The notes beneath the pieces are model-generated. The model saw only the letters and a program-made list of their open reading frames with translations. It was not told the origin of the DNA and did no database searches. A DNA stretch of 64,000 nt from an uncultured bacterium (lineage in GTDB: Bacteria > Bacillota > Clostridia > Lachnospirales > Lachnospiraceae): the NCBI GenBank assembly GCA_948467735.1, contig CAOKFN010000009.1:1-64000 (forward strand), in the 5' to 3' direction. Each line of letters starts with the position of its first letter. Position 1 is the first letter of the stretch. The translations under genes were made by a program, and so were the position numbers. This document shows positions 56,579 to 64,000 of the stretch, one piece after another.

Positions 56579-59098
56579 ATGAAGAATAAAAGCTTGAAAG
56601 CAGTATTAAGCGCAGTACTGGCAGCGGCGATGGCCGCAGGGCCGTCCGTGTCGGCATATGCGGAAGGGCAAAACGGATGGGTAGAAGAACAAGGACAGCA
56701 GTATTGGTATGAGGACGGCGTAAAGCAGGGAACCGAAGGCCGGGGAAAGGAAATCTACGACCCGGGCTCCGGCGCATGGTACTGGCTGGATGCGGTGGAC
56801 GGCGGCAGAAAAGCCGCGGGCAAGGATGTGTATCAGGAATCCGAAGCCGGACAATGGGCGGAGCATGAGGACGGAACCGGGAAATGGGTGCGCTATGACG
56901 GGGCAGGCCATATGATCAAAGGGTGGGATGTTAATGGGAACGGTACTTATTATTTCGACCCCATATACGGCACCATGGCCAAGGGATGGGTAGAGATAGA
57001 GGGAAATACCTATTATTTTGACAGGGAAACCGGAATTCAGGCAAGGGGAAATCTAATAATTGACGGGATCCCCTGCTGTTTTAACATAGGCACCGGCAGG
57101 GCCGTCCACAAAGCATGGATTTCCTTGGACGGAAACGAATATTGGTATGAGTACGGCAGGCGGCAGGGCTTGGAAGGCCGCGGCAAGGAAATCTATGACG
57201 AAGGCTCCGACGCATGGTATTGGCTGGATTCCATAGACCAAGGCAGGAAGGCCGTGAGCAAGGATGTGTATCAGGAATCCGAAGCCGGACAATGGGCGGA
57301 GCATGGGGACGGAACCGGGAAATGGGTGCGCTACGACGCAGAAGGCCATATGGTCAAGGGCTGGAGCGAAAATAGTAAGGGCAGATATTATTTTGACCCC
57401 ATATACGGCACCATGGCCAAGGGAAACGTAATCATTAACGGCGCAGCCTATAGGTTTGATATGGACAGCGGGATTCTGCTGGACGGGGGCACGGAATCCG
57501 GAACTCCGACGCCGGACCCCACAACGGCTCCGACGGCAGCTCCCACAACGGCTCCGACGGCAGCTCCCACAACGGCCCCGACGGCAGCCCCCACAACAGA
57601 GCCGACTCCAACCCCGATTCCGCTGTCGGTCAATGCGGAGGAAGTCACCTTATATGGGATGGATCAATGGGCGGAAGAGTATTTGTCCATTCCGGATGAT
57701 TTGTCAGAATCGTTCCAATTAATAGCGAGCGGGCCGTCTAATCTCACATATCGGGTCATCCGCGGCGAATCGGTGGATGTGAGCGGCGACGGGAGGATTA
57801 CGCCAAAATACAAAATAACATATTGGTATGACAAGGGAGGATTTTCGGTGGGATATTCCCGCCCCTTGGATGGGGAGGAACCCTCAAGCGTCACAAAAGA
57901 AATCACTTATGGAGAATTCACGGTTCGTGTGGCGGCGGGAAAGCAGCATGTCGATATTAAGGCAGCGGTTCTGGATTATGCCCCCATATACGCTGAGCAG
58001 GTGATAGATCAGTATATTGCCGAGAACATTACGCTATCCATGACGGCGCACGAGAAAATTGAGCAGGCATGCAGGTTTGCCGCAGGCTATGACTATTCCG
58101 CGTCCCATTCCGGCGCCGTTTCCATGATTATCTGCGGCGGCGGGGACTGCTGGGCGAGCACGGACGCCATCCTGCGGATTTGTGAAAAAGCGGGGCTGAA
58201 GGCATGGGTGAGGAACGGGAACCGCGACAGCGGCGCCGGAAGAGGGCATAAGAACGCCATGATTGAAGCGGACGGCGTCTATTACGAGGCGGACGCGGGG
58301 TATAATGAGACCGCGCCGAGATATTATTCCATCAAGGAAAGGGATTCTCTGTACAGCTATCGTTACAGCGGCAGTTATTCGGGAATTGAACTGTACCAGT
58401 ATGACGGCCCCGAAGAGATTGCCGTCCATGAGATTCCGGATAAGATTGGCGGGCAGAAGGTGGTAGGAATCGGGAAGGATTTTCTGTCCATGGATAAAAC
58501 GGTGACAACGGTAAAGCTGCCGCCCAAGCTTCGATACATTGGGGACAGCGCCTTTAATACATGTACCCAGCTGCAGAACATAGAAATACCAGCGACGGTT
58601 AAGACGATAGGAAAACGTGTGTTTACTCAGTGCCCAAAGCTGACCAGCCTTACATGCAGCCCGGACAATCCGTATTTTGAGGCGTCCGGCGGATGTCTAT
58701 ACAATAAGGGCAGGACAGTCCTTTTATATGCGCCTGCGGTGGAAACGCTGGTCGTTCCTGATACCGTGGAAACCATAGGAACCTATGCGTTTTACTATAA
58801 TCCGAATCTTATTTCGGTGACAATGCCGGAGTCCGTGGCCGTTCTGGAAGAAGGCGTGTTTGGACATAGCAACAACTTGGAGGAGGTTGTATTTGAAGGC
58901 AATGGCCTGACCACATTAGGCGATTTTGCGTTTGCGGAGTGTTTTTCTCTGGAAAAAATAGTGCTGCCGGAAAGCCTGACTTCCATAAGCGACACCGCTT
59001 TTTACAGATGTCCTGACTTTATGACGATTTATGTGCCCAAAGGCTCCTATGTGGAGGCCTGTGTCCGGAAGATGGGGTACAATGTTGTCGCTAGGTAA
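56579..59098 (+). CDS. Surface protein with cell-wall-binding repeats, transglutaminase-like domain and LRR
   Basis: An 839-residue exported protein. Signal peptide (LKAVLSAVLAAAMAAGPSVSAYA). Residues ~35-295 hold cell-wall-binding modules (AWYWLDAVDGGRKAAGKDVY, KWVRYDGAGHMIKGWD, TYYFDPIYGTMAKGW). A PT-rich linker (TAPTAAPTTAP) lies near 310-340. A transglutaminase/cysteine-protease-like fold has GGGDCWASTDAILRICEKAGL (Cys), RGHKNAMIEADG (His) and YYEADAGYN (Asp). BspA-type LRR5 repeats end the protein (LPPKLRYIGDSAFNTC). The triad suggests thiol hydrolase or crosslinking activity, untested. Start 56579 with AGGAGG at 9 nt; a longer in-frame start at 56381 lacks this. Confidence 0.85.
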   Translation: MKNKSLKAVLSAVLAAAMAAGPSVSAYAEGQNGWVEEQGQQYWYEDGVKQGTEGRGKEIYDPGSGAWYWLDAVDGGRKAAGKDVYQESEAGQWAEHEDGTGKWVRYDGAGHMIKGWDVNGNGTYYFDPIYGTMAKGWVEIEGNTYYFDRETGIQARGNLIIDGIPCCFNIGTGRAVHKAWISLDGNEYWYEYGRRQGLEGRGKEIYDEGSDAWYWLDSIDQGRKAVSKDVYQESEAGQWAEHGDGTGKWVRYDAEGHMVKGWSENSKGRYYFDPIYGTMAKGNVIINGAAYRFDMDSGILLDGGTESGTPTPDPTTAPTAAPTTAPTAAPTTAPTAAPTTEPTPTPIPLSVNAEEVTLYGMDQWAEEYLSIPDDLSESFQLIASGPSNLTYRVIRGESVDVSGDGRITPKYKITYWYDKGGFSVGYSRPLDGEEPSSVTKEITYGEFTVRVAAGKQHVDIKAAVLDYAPIYAEQVIDQYIAENITLSMTAHEKIEQACRFAAGYDYSASHSGAVSMIICGGGDCWASTDAILRICEKAGLKAWVRNGNRDSGAGRGHKNAMIEADGVYYEADAGYNETAPRYYSIKERDSLYSYRYSGSYSGIELYQYDGPEEIAVHEIPDKIGGQKVVGIGKDFLSMDKTVTTVKLPPKLRYIGDSAFNTCTQLQNIEIPATVKTIGKRVFTQCPKLTSLTCSPDNPYFEASGGCLYNKGRTVLLYAPAVETLVVPDTVETIGTYAFYYNPNLISVTMPESVAVLEEGVFGHSNNLEEVVFEGNGLTTLGDFAFAECFSLEKIVLPESLTSISDTAFYRCPDFMTIYVPKGSYVEACVRKMGYNVVAR

Positions 59099-59271
59099 AA
59101 CAGTGGGTGAAAAGCTGCTGTGCCTGTCGGCGGCAAAGAATTTTCCAATTGGGAAACCAAGGTTTCCGAAATTTTGTCAGAAGTAACGAGACTGCTTTAT
59201 GATTATGCCAATAATGAAAAATACTTGACTTAAATAATGTTTGGATGCATATCATCCCCTGACGCTGCATC

Positions 59272-59300
59272 TCGACTATTGCCTCCTCTTGTGGTATACT
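59272..59300 (+). promoter_or_regulatory. Promoter of the EF-G/Rae1 fusion gene, flanked by inverted repeat
   Basis: -35 TCGACT (59272-59277), 17-bp spacer, -10 TATACT (59295-59300). GCCTCCTCTT (59281-59290) and GAGAGGAGGC (59319-59328) form a palindrome around the -10 box; the right arm includes the ribosome site. This could be an operator or an RNA fold if transcription starts upstream. Confidence 0.55.
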
Positions 59301-59334
59301 AAGAAAAGTGTATCTTATGAGAGGAGGCATTTTC

Positions 59335-62274
59335 ATGGGCGGACAGGGAGAAGAAAAGAAATCCGGAAAACGTATCTGCGTGGGCCTGTTAGCTCATGTG
59401 GACGCCGGAAAAACAACTCTTGCGGAAGGGCTTTTATATACCTGCGGCCGGATACGGAAGCCGGGCAGAGTGGATCACGGGGATGCCTTTTTGGACAATT
59501 TCTCACAAGAGAGGGAAAGAGGGATTACCATTTTTTCCAAGCAGGCCCGGATCGCATGGGAGGGGCTGGAAATTACCCTGCTGGACACGCCGGGGCATGT
59601 GGATTTCGCCGCGGAGATGGAGCGGACGCTGCAGGTGCTGGATTACGCTCTGCTGGTAATCAACGGTTCCGACGGGGTGCAGGGGCATACAAGGACGCTC
59701 TGGCGGCTCTTAAAGCAGTATGGGATTCCGGTTCTCCTCTTTGTGAACAAGATGGATCAGCCGGGGACGGAAAAGGGCAGGCTGTTGGGAGAGCTGCAGG
59801 CGGCGCTGGATTCCGGCTGTCAGGAATTTGGGCCGGAGGCGGAGGGGCGGGGAGAGCAGTTTCTGGAGGAGCTTGCCATGTGCGGGGAAGGCTTGATGGA
59901 GGAATATCTGGAAACAGGCGGCCTTGCCCGGGAATCCTTGGCGGCGGCCATAAAGGGGAGGCAGGTATTTCCCTGCTATTTCGGTTCGGCTCTGCGGCTG
60001 GACGGAGTGGAGGAGCTTTTGAGGGGAATCAAAAGGTACTGTCTGTGCCCCCAATATCCGGAGGAGTTTGCCGCGAGGGTTTACAAGATTTCAAGGGACG
60101 CGGCCGGAACCCGGCTCACCCATTTAAAGGTGACGGGGGGCGTGCTGAAGGTGAAAATGCCCGTGGGCAACGCGGGAAGCGCCGCATCCGAGGAGGAGAT
60201 ATGGGAGGAGAAGGCGGATCAGATTCGCATATACGGGGATGGGTCTGGGAAAGCCGGCGGGGATCGGTACTGCACCGTGGAGCAGGTGGAGGCGGGCGGC
60301 ATCTGCGCCGTAACAGGATTGAGCAGAACGTTCGCGGGACAGGGGCTGGGGGCGGAGAAACAAAACGGCCTTCCTCTTCTGGAGCCGGTGCTGACCTATG
60401 GGCTGGCGCTGCCGGAAGGCGCGGACGCGGTTTGGGTGCTGGGGCAGCTGCGCAGGCTGGAAGAGGAGGAGCCGCAGCTTCATGTCATTTGGCGGGAAAA
60501 TGCCGCCGTCCCCATCCATGTACAGGTGATGGGAGAGGTGCAGATGGAGGTATTGAAACGGCTGATTCAGGAGCGCTTCGGCTTGGAGGTGGAATTTGCG
60601 GACGGGCATATCGTCTACAAGGAAACCATAGGGGGCGCCGCAGTGGGAATCGGCCATTTTGAGCCTCTGCGCCATTATGCGGAGGTGCATCTGCTGCTGG
60701 AGCCGGGAGAGCCGGGCAGCGGCATGCAGTTCGGAACGGCCTGCAGCGAGGATGTGCTGGACAGGAACTGGCAGAGGCTGATTTTGTACCATCTGGAAGA
60801 AAAATCCCATCCGGGGGTGCTGACCGGTTCGCCTCTGACGGATATGAAAATTACTCTTCTGACCGGACGCGCCCACAAAAAGCATACGGAGGGCGGAGAT
60901 TTCAGACAGGCGGCATATCGTGCGCTCAGGCAGGGGCTGATGGGGAGCAAAAGCCTGCTGCTGGAACCGATTTTTTCGTTTACGCTGGAGGTGCCTGCGG
61001 GGCAGATCGGCCGGGCCATGTCCGATATCCGCAGAATGCAGGGAAGCTTTGGGCCGCCTGTGACCCAAGGGGAATATGCCGTGCTTACGGGCAGCGTTCC
61101 GGCGGCGGAGATGAAGGATTATCAGAGGGAAGTGAACGCCTATACCAGAGGGATGGGCAGGCTCTCCTGCAGCCTGAAAGGGTATGAGCCCTGCCACAAT
61201 GCGCAGGAGGTCATAGAGCAGTTTGGCTATCAGCCGGAGGAGGATTTGGAATATCCCTGCTCCTCGGTATTCTGCGCCCATGGGGCCGGATTTGTGGTGG
61301 GCTGGGAGCAGGTGCCGGAATATGCCCATATGGAGAGCGGCTGGGTCCCCCCGGCGGAGGCTTCGGAGGAGCCTGTGGAGGCCTTGGCGCCTAAAAAGGC
61401 CCTGCCGGACGGCGCAGGGAGCAGGTCGGATTATATTACGCTGGAGGAAATCGACGAAATTTTCAAGCGCACCTACGGAAAAAGCGCTCAGGATTATGCG
61501 CCCTATCGATATCATAAGCGGAATACGGGAAGCGGGAAAGAGGCGGAAGGCCGGATTCAGGAGGAAGCGCAGAGAGGGGCGGAGGGCCGGCATCAGGAGG
61601 AAGCGCAGAGAGGGTTGGAAGGCCGGCCTCAGGCGGAAGCGCAGAGAGGGGCGGAAGGCCGGCCTCAGGCGGAAGCGCAGAGAAGGCCGGAAAGTCAGCT
61701 GCGGCCGGAAGGCCGGAGGGAGAAAGGGGCGGGCTGTTCGGAGGGGGCAGTGTCCGGGCAGGGGGGCAGGAAACCGTCCTCTGCGGGGGCGGCGAAAAAG
61801 GAAGAGTATCTGCTGGTGGACGGATACAATATCATTTTTGCATGGGAGGAGCTGCGGAGCCTTGCGAAAATCAATATCGACAGCGCAAGGGACAAGCTCA
61901 TGGATATCTGCTGTAATTATCAGGGATTTACGGAATGCACCTTGATTCTTGTGTTTGACGCTTACAAGGTGAAAGGGAATCCCGGCTCTATCGGCAAATT
62001 CCATAATATTTATGTGGTCTATACGAAGGAAGCGGAGACGGCGGATCAATATATTGAGAAGACCGTGCATAACATCGGCAGGAAATATGAAGTGACCGTA
62101 GCAACATCCGACGCGCTGGAACAGATGATTATATGGGGGGAAGGCGCCATACGTCTGTCTGCGAAAGGTTTTCGGGAGGCGGTGGATTCCGCCGCGAGGA
62201 CATTGCGGGAGAGATGCCCGCAGAAACCGCAGACATTTAATCCGGTTTGTATTCCGGAGCGGGAGGAGGGGTGA
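59335..62274 (+). CDS. TetM/EF-G-like translational GTPase fused to a Rae1/YacP-like NYN nuclease domain
   Basis: A 979-residue fusion. Residues ~1-690 are a ribosomal-protection/EF-G-like factor: G1 AHVDAGKTT, G3 DTPGHVDF, G4 NKMD and G5-like YFGSALRL, with later domain pieces (LPEGADAVWVLGQLRRLEEE, GEVQMEVLKRLIQERFGL, GRAMSDIRRMQGSFG). A low-complexity linker (residues ~738-785) has four 12-residue repeats (AEGRHQEEAQRG). Residues ~820-960 form a NYN/PIN-like domain: YLLVDGYNIIFAWEEL, LVFDAYKVKGNPGS and VATSDALEQMIIWGEGA, as in Rae1/YacP, a ribosome A-site mRNA endonuclease in Bacillus. The factor could deliver the nuclease to stalled ribosomes. Start at 59335 after GAGGAGG. Confidence 0.9.
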   Translation: MGGQGEEKKSGKRICVGLLAHVDAGKTTLAEGLLYTCGRIRKPGRVDHGDAFLDNFSQERERGITIFSKQARIAWEGLEITLLDTPGHVDFAAEMERTLQVLDYALLVINGSDGVQGHTRTLWRLLKQYGIPVLLFVNKMDQPGTEKGRLLGELQAALDSGCQEFGPEAEGRGEQFLEELAMCGEGLMEEYLETGGLARESLAAAIKGRQVFPCYFGSALRLDGVEELLRGIKRYCLCPQYPEEFAARVYKISRDAAGTRLTHLKVTGGVLKVKMPVGNAGSAASEEEIWEEKADQIRIYGDGSGKAGGDRYCTVEQVEAGGICAVTGLSRTFAGQGLGAEKQNGLPLLEPVLTYGLALPEGADAVWVLGQLRRLEEEEPQLHVIWRENAAVPIHVQVMGEVQMEVLKRLIQERFGLEVEFADGHIVYKETIGGAAVGIGHFEPLRHYAEVHLLLEPGEPGSGMQFGTACSEDVLDRNWQRLILYHLEEKSHPGVLTGSPLTDMKITLLTGRAHKKHTEGGDFRQAAYRALRQGLMGSKSLLLEPIFSFTLEVPAGQIGRAMSDIRRMQGSFGPPVTQGEYAVLTGSVPAAEMKDYQREVNAYTRGMGRLSCSLKGYEPCHNAQEVIEQFGYQPEEDLEYPCSSVFCAHGAGFVVGWEQVPEYAHMESGWVPPAEASEEPVEALAPKKALPDGAGSRSDYITLEEIDEIFKRTYGKSAQDYAPYRYHKRNTGSGKEAEGRIQEEAQRGAEGRHQEEAQRGLEGRPQAEAQRGAEGRPQAEAQRRPESQLRPEGRREKGAGCSEGAVSGQGGRKPSSAGAAKKEEYLLVDGYNIIFAWEELRSLAKINIDSARDKLMDICCNYQGFTECTLILVFDAYKVKGNPGSIGKFHNIYVVYTKEAETADQYIEKTVHNIGRKYEVTVATSDALEQMIIWGEGAIRLSAKGFREAVDSAARTLRERCPQKPQTFNPVCIPEREEG
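61546..61690 (+). repeat. 36-bp repeat coding for the linker of the fusion protein
   Basis: Four 36-bp copies coding for AEGRIQEEAQRG-type units. The middle copies are almost identical, so the array seems to expand by slippage or recombination. Confidence 0.85.
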
Positions 62275-62377
62275 GCCGCAGAAACGGCTTCTTTTATCTC
62301 GGCGGCTCGCAGTCTTTTCAGAAAAATTGCAGCATCATGGCCGCAGGCTGCCGGACATGTATTTAGGAGGAAACGAC

Positions 62378-62824
62378 ATGACATATCGGGAAGAAGTAAA
62401 AGACCTGTTTTCCGTCTCTGACGACTATTATTTCGCTCACTGTATCAGCGCGGATTTCGCCATGGGAAAAGGAATTGTTCTTGAGTTCAACAAACGATTT
62501 GATATGAAAAACAGACTGCGCAGCAGGCGGCCGGGGTATTTGGAGCAGTATGTGAACGGGCGGCTGGGCGGCGACTGTATTTTAGAGGATCGCGTGCTGA
62601 ATCTTGTCACGAAAGAACGTTATTTTCACAAACCCACCCTCGCCACCATGAAAACCGCTCTGGAAAAAATGAAAGAAATCTGTGAAAAAGAGGGCATACG
62701 CAGGATTGCCATGCCCGCCATCGGCGCAGGGCTTGACCGTTTAAAGTGGGAAGATGTGGCGGCGCGGATAAAGGAAGTGTTCGGCGGTACGGAAATAGAA
62801 ATATTAGTATGCAGGTTACAGTAA
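62378..62824 (+). CDS. Macrodomain protein, TARG1-like ADP-ribosyl hydrolase
   Basis: A 148-residue macrodomain of the TARG1/OARD1 type. HCISADFAMGKGI, LGGDCILEDRVLNLVTKERYFHKPT and AMPAIGAGLDRLKWEDV match the human TARG1 pattern, with catalytic Lys79 (TKERYFHKPT) and Asp120 (GLDRLKW) retained. It should remove ADP-ribose from protein or nucleic acids, or hydrolyse O-acetyl-ADP-ribose. In bacteria such domains pair with DarT toxins; no DarT-like gene is seen beside it. Start at 62378 (AGGAGG), in place of the 62327 frame start. About 100 bp after the fusion gene; may be in its operon. Confidence 0.8.
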   Translation: MTYREEVKDLFSVSDDYYFAHCISADFAMGKGIVLEFNKRFDMKNRLRSRRPGYLEQYVNGRLGGDCILEDRVLNLVTKERYFHKPTLATMKTALEKMKEICEKEGIRRIAMPAIGAGLDRLKWEDVAARIKEVFGGTEIEILVCRLQ

Positions 62825-62830
62825 ATAATC

Positions 62831-62859
62831 TTAAAATCGTTACATTGGGCGGGTATGAT
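62831..62859 (+). promoter_or_regulatory. Possible promoter for the DUF4261 gene
   Basis: -35-like TTAAAA (62831-62836), 17-bp spacer, -10 TATGAT (62854-62859). A short CATGGGC/GCCCATG hairpin follows near 62882-62899. Confidence 0.4.
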
Positions 62860-62940
62860 ATTTGCAAAAGGAAGCCGACGGGCATGGGCGCGTGCCCATG
62901 GGGCATTGGGGACGAAATACATCAAAAAGGAGGAAATGAT

Positions 62941-64000
62941 ATGAACAGAAAACAAATGGAGGCCGCTAAAGAGGCCATGGCCGAATGGCTGGCCCATCCG
63001 GCGGAGCTGGGCCATGCCCCGGCAAAGATTGAGTGTGCGAGGGAGTTTGACCTGTATGATCTGCACTACTATATTTTTAAATATAAGAAAAACCTGCTGG
63101 GGAAATGGCTGCTTGGCGTCTGCGGCGGATATGAGGGGAACGATTTGGAGCATTGCGGCCATGTTTTCAGCGAGATGGAGGAGTATGACGAGGCCAAAGC
63201 CGTGGAGCAGGCTTCCGCCTTGGTGGAATCGATGCGCTCTTATTGGATGGAGCAGGCGGAGCAGGCGGAGAAGCAGAAGGAAAATGCGGGTACATTTGTG
63301 GATTGTGTACTGTTTAAGGAAGCCAAGTGGGACAAGGAAGCCCTTCTGCGGGATTTGAAAGAAACATGGGGCATTGAAGATGAGCCTGACGAGGCCGGGG
63401 GTTCCGAAGGAGACGGAGCAGCCGGAGAGGCTGAGAGTGATGACGACGACGTGCTCGTTATCAGCTGTCAGGGGACGATGCTTGCCGTTTCCATGATGCC
63501 CGGACCCGTTCCCAATGGGGAAGCGGAGGAAGCGGCGGCCAAAAACTTTATGTGGCCGGAGGGCGTGGAACGGGTGAAGAGCCATGGGGCGCATCTGCTG
63601 GTGACGGTGATGCGGGGGGTTCTCTCTCCTTTGGAAAGCGGCAGGATGCTTGTCATGGCCGCGGCCTCCGCCTGTAAGCAGGAAGGCGCGCTGGGTGTTT
63701 ACACGGGAGATGTGGTCTATGACGCGGAACAATATCTTCGCTTTTCCGATATGCTGAAGGAAGGCCAATTCCCCATCCTTAACTTAGTCTGGGTTGGACT
63801 TTACAATGGCAAAAAGGGAATTTGCGGCTATACGGGCGGGATGAGGCGCTTGGGATATGACGAGATGGAGGTAGTGGACAGCCATGCCGATGCCGAAACC
63901 CTTCATGGTTTCCTCCTTGACATTGTCGGCTATGTGATTAACGAAAATGTGATTCTGCGGGATGGGGAGACCATAGGCTTTTCTGCGGAGCAGAAGCTGC
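62941..64000 (+). CDS. DUF4261 domain protein (partial, cut by right window edge)
   Basis: The ORF starts ATG at 62941 (AGGAGG) and remains open to the end of the window, giving at least 353 residues. It begins MNRKQMEAAKEAMAEWLAHP and has an acidic stretch (AESDDDDVLVISCQG) near residue 165. The later part, AKNFMWPEGVERVKSHGAHLLVTVMRG, ACKQEGALGVYTGDVVY, LNLVWVGLYNGKKGICGYT and LLDIVGYV, matches the DUF4261 pattern (PF14080) as I recall it. Function unknown. The missing end cannot be judged. Confidence 0.75.
   Translation, partial: MNRKQMEAAKEAMAEWLAHPAELGHAPAKIECAREFDLYDLHYYIFKYKKNLLGKWLLGVCGGYEGNDLEHCGHVFSEMEEYDEAKAVEQASALVESMRSYWMEQAEQAEKQKENAGTFVDCVLFKEAKWDKEALLRDLKETWGIEDEPDEAGGSEGDGAAGEAESDDDDVLVISCQGTMLAVSMMPGPVPNGEAEEAAAKNFMWPEGVERVKSHGAHLLVTVMRGVLSPLESGRMLVMAAASACKQEGALGVYTGDVVYDAEQYLRFSDMLKEGQFPILNLVWVGLYNGKKGICGYTGGMRRLGYDEMEVVDSHADAETLHGFLLDIVGYVINENVILRDGETIGFSAEQKL

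Noticed and set aside
59241..60662. 473-residue plus-strand ORF in another frame of the EF-G/Rae1 gene
   Set aside because: It overlaps clear GTPase motifs in the true frame and is Gly/Arg-rich without domains.
60124..62070. 648-residue minus-strand ORF opposite the fusion gene
   Set aside because: It is a long shadow caused by high GC and the repeat linker.
62626..63768. 380-residue minus-strand ORF opposite the macrodomain and DUF4261 genes
   Set aside because: It crosses two real genes on the other strand and has no ribosome site or domain.
1..64000. tRNA, rRNA, insertion sequence or prophage genes
   Set aside because: No cloverleaf, rRNA-like stretch, transposase or integrase motif was recognised in any gap or ORF.

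Overview
The window looks like chromosome of a Lachnospiraceae-type gut Firmicute (Clostridia). The signs are strong AGGAGG ribosome sites, sigma-A promoters with 17-bp spacers, AddAB instead of RecBCD, BspA-like and choline-binding-like surface proteins, DegV, WYL, DUF4261 and TetM-like families, and a moderately high GC content. The genus cannot be named from sequence alone. No insertion sequence, phage, tRNA, rRNA or CRISPR array was seen.

Layout. 1-1310: four copies of a ~147-bp hairpin-bearing repeat, a small conserved gene (minus strand), and two short repeat clusters. 1311-4412: a zinc-ribbon ABC exporter (minus strand) behind a ~520-nt leader with a promoter, a 28-codon ORF with a perfect ribosome site, three hairpins and an intrinsic terminator. 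This is probably an attenuation-controlled efflux gene. A MITE-like inverted-repeat element lies just upstream. 4833-20000: housekeeping and accessory genes: zinc phospholipase C-like, AAA-ATPase/PD-(D/E)XK, DegV, GNAT, HAD-IIA, SMI1/KNR4, exonuclease III, WYL regulator, zinc ribbon, a streptomycin-kinase-like gene overlapping a radical SAM gene, ArAE transporter, Spx/ArsC-like, and a lipoprotein hydrolase. 20258-29925: two large paralogous secreted pectate-lyase-like proteins. 30065-31688: an epimerase and a cytidylyltransferase behind a leader with an early terminator.

31934-47871 is a DNA repair and defence block: methyladenine glycosylase, addB, a beta-CASP nuclease convergent with addB, a NotI-like restriction-modification pair, an ABC exporter and addA. 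The restriction pair and exporter separate addB from addA. Restriction ends made by the NotI-like enzyme would be substrates for AddAB, so the genes may act together against phage DNA. AddA carries three large low-complexity repeat arrays inside its helicase/nuclease body.

48010-53470: TfoX_C protein, a type I toxin with a convergent antisense RNA, a four-gene two-component/ABC cassette (minus strand), and thiT under a TPP riboswitch with a ribosome-site-sequestering hairpin. 53591-59098: two surface proteins with cell-wall-binding repeats. The first is driven by a promoter whose 15-bp spacer holds a run of eight G, a candidate phase-variation switch. 59335-64000: a TetM/EF-G-like GTPase fused through a repeat linker to a Rae1/YacP-like NYN nuclease domain, a TARG1-like macrodomain, and a DUF4261 gene cut by the window edge.

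A theme across the window is purine-rich minisatellites. They occur after stop codons (7310, 8502, 12503, 31740, 43189) and inside coding regions (WYL protein, AddA three times, EF-G/Rae1 fusion). The strongest candidates for new biology are the ribosome GTPase-nuclease fusion, the repeat-laden AddA next to a NotI-like system, the ABC-exporter leader, the poly-G promoter and the nested-hairpin element at 14400-14734.
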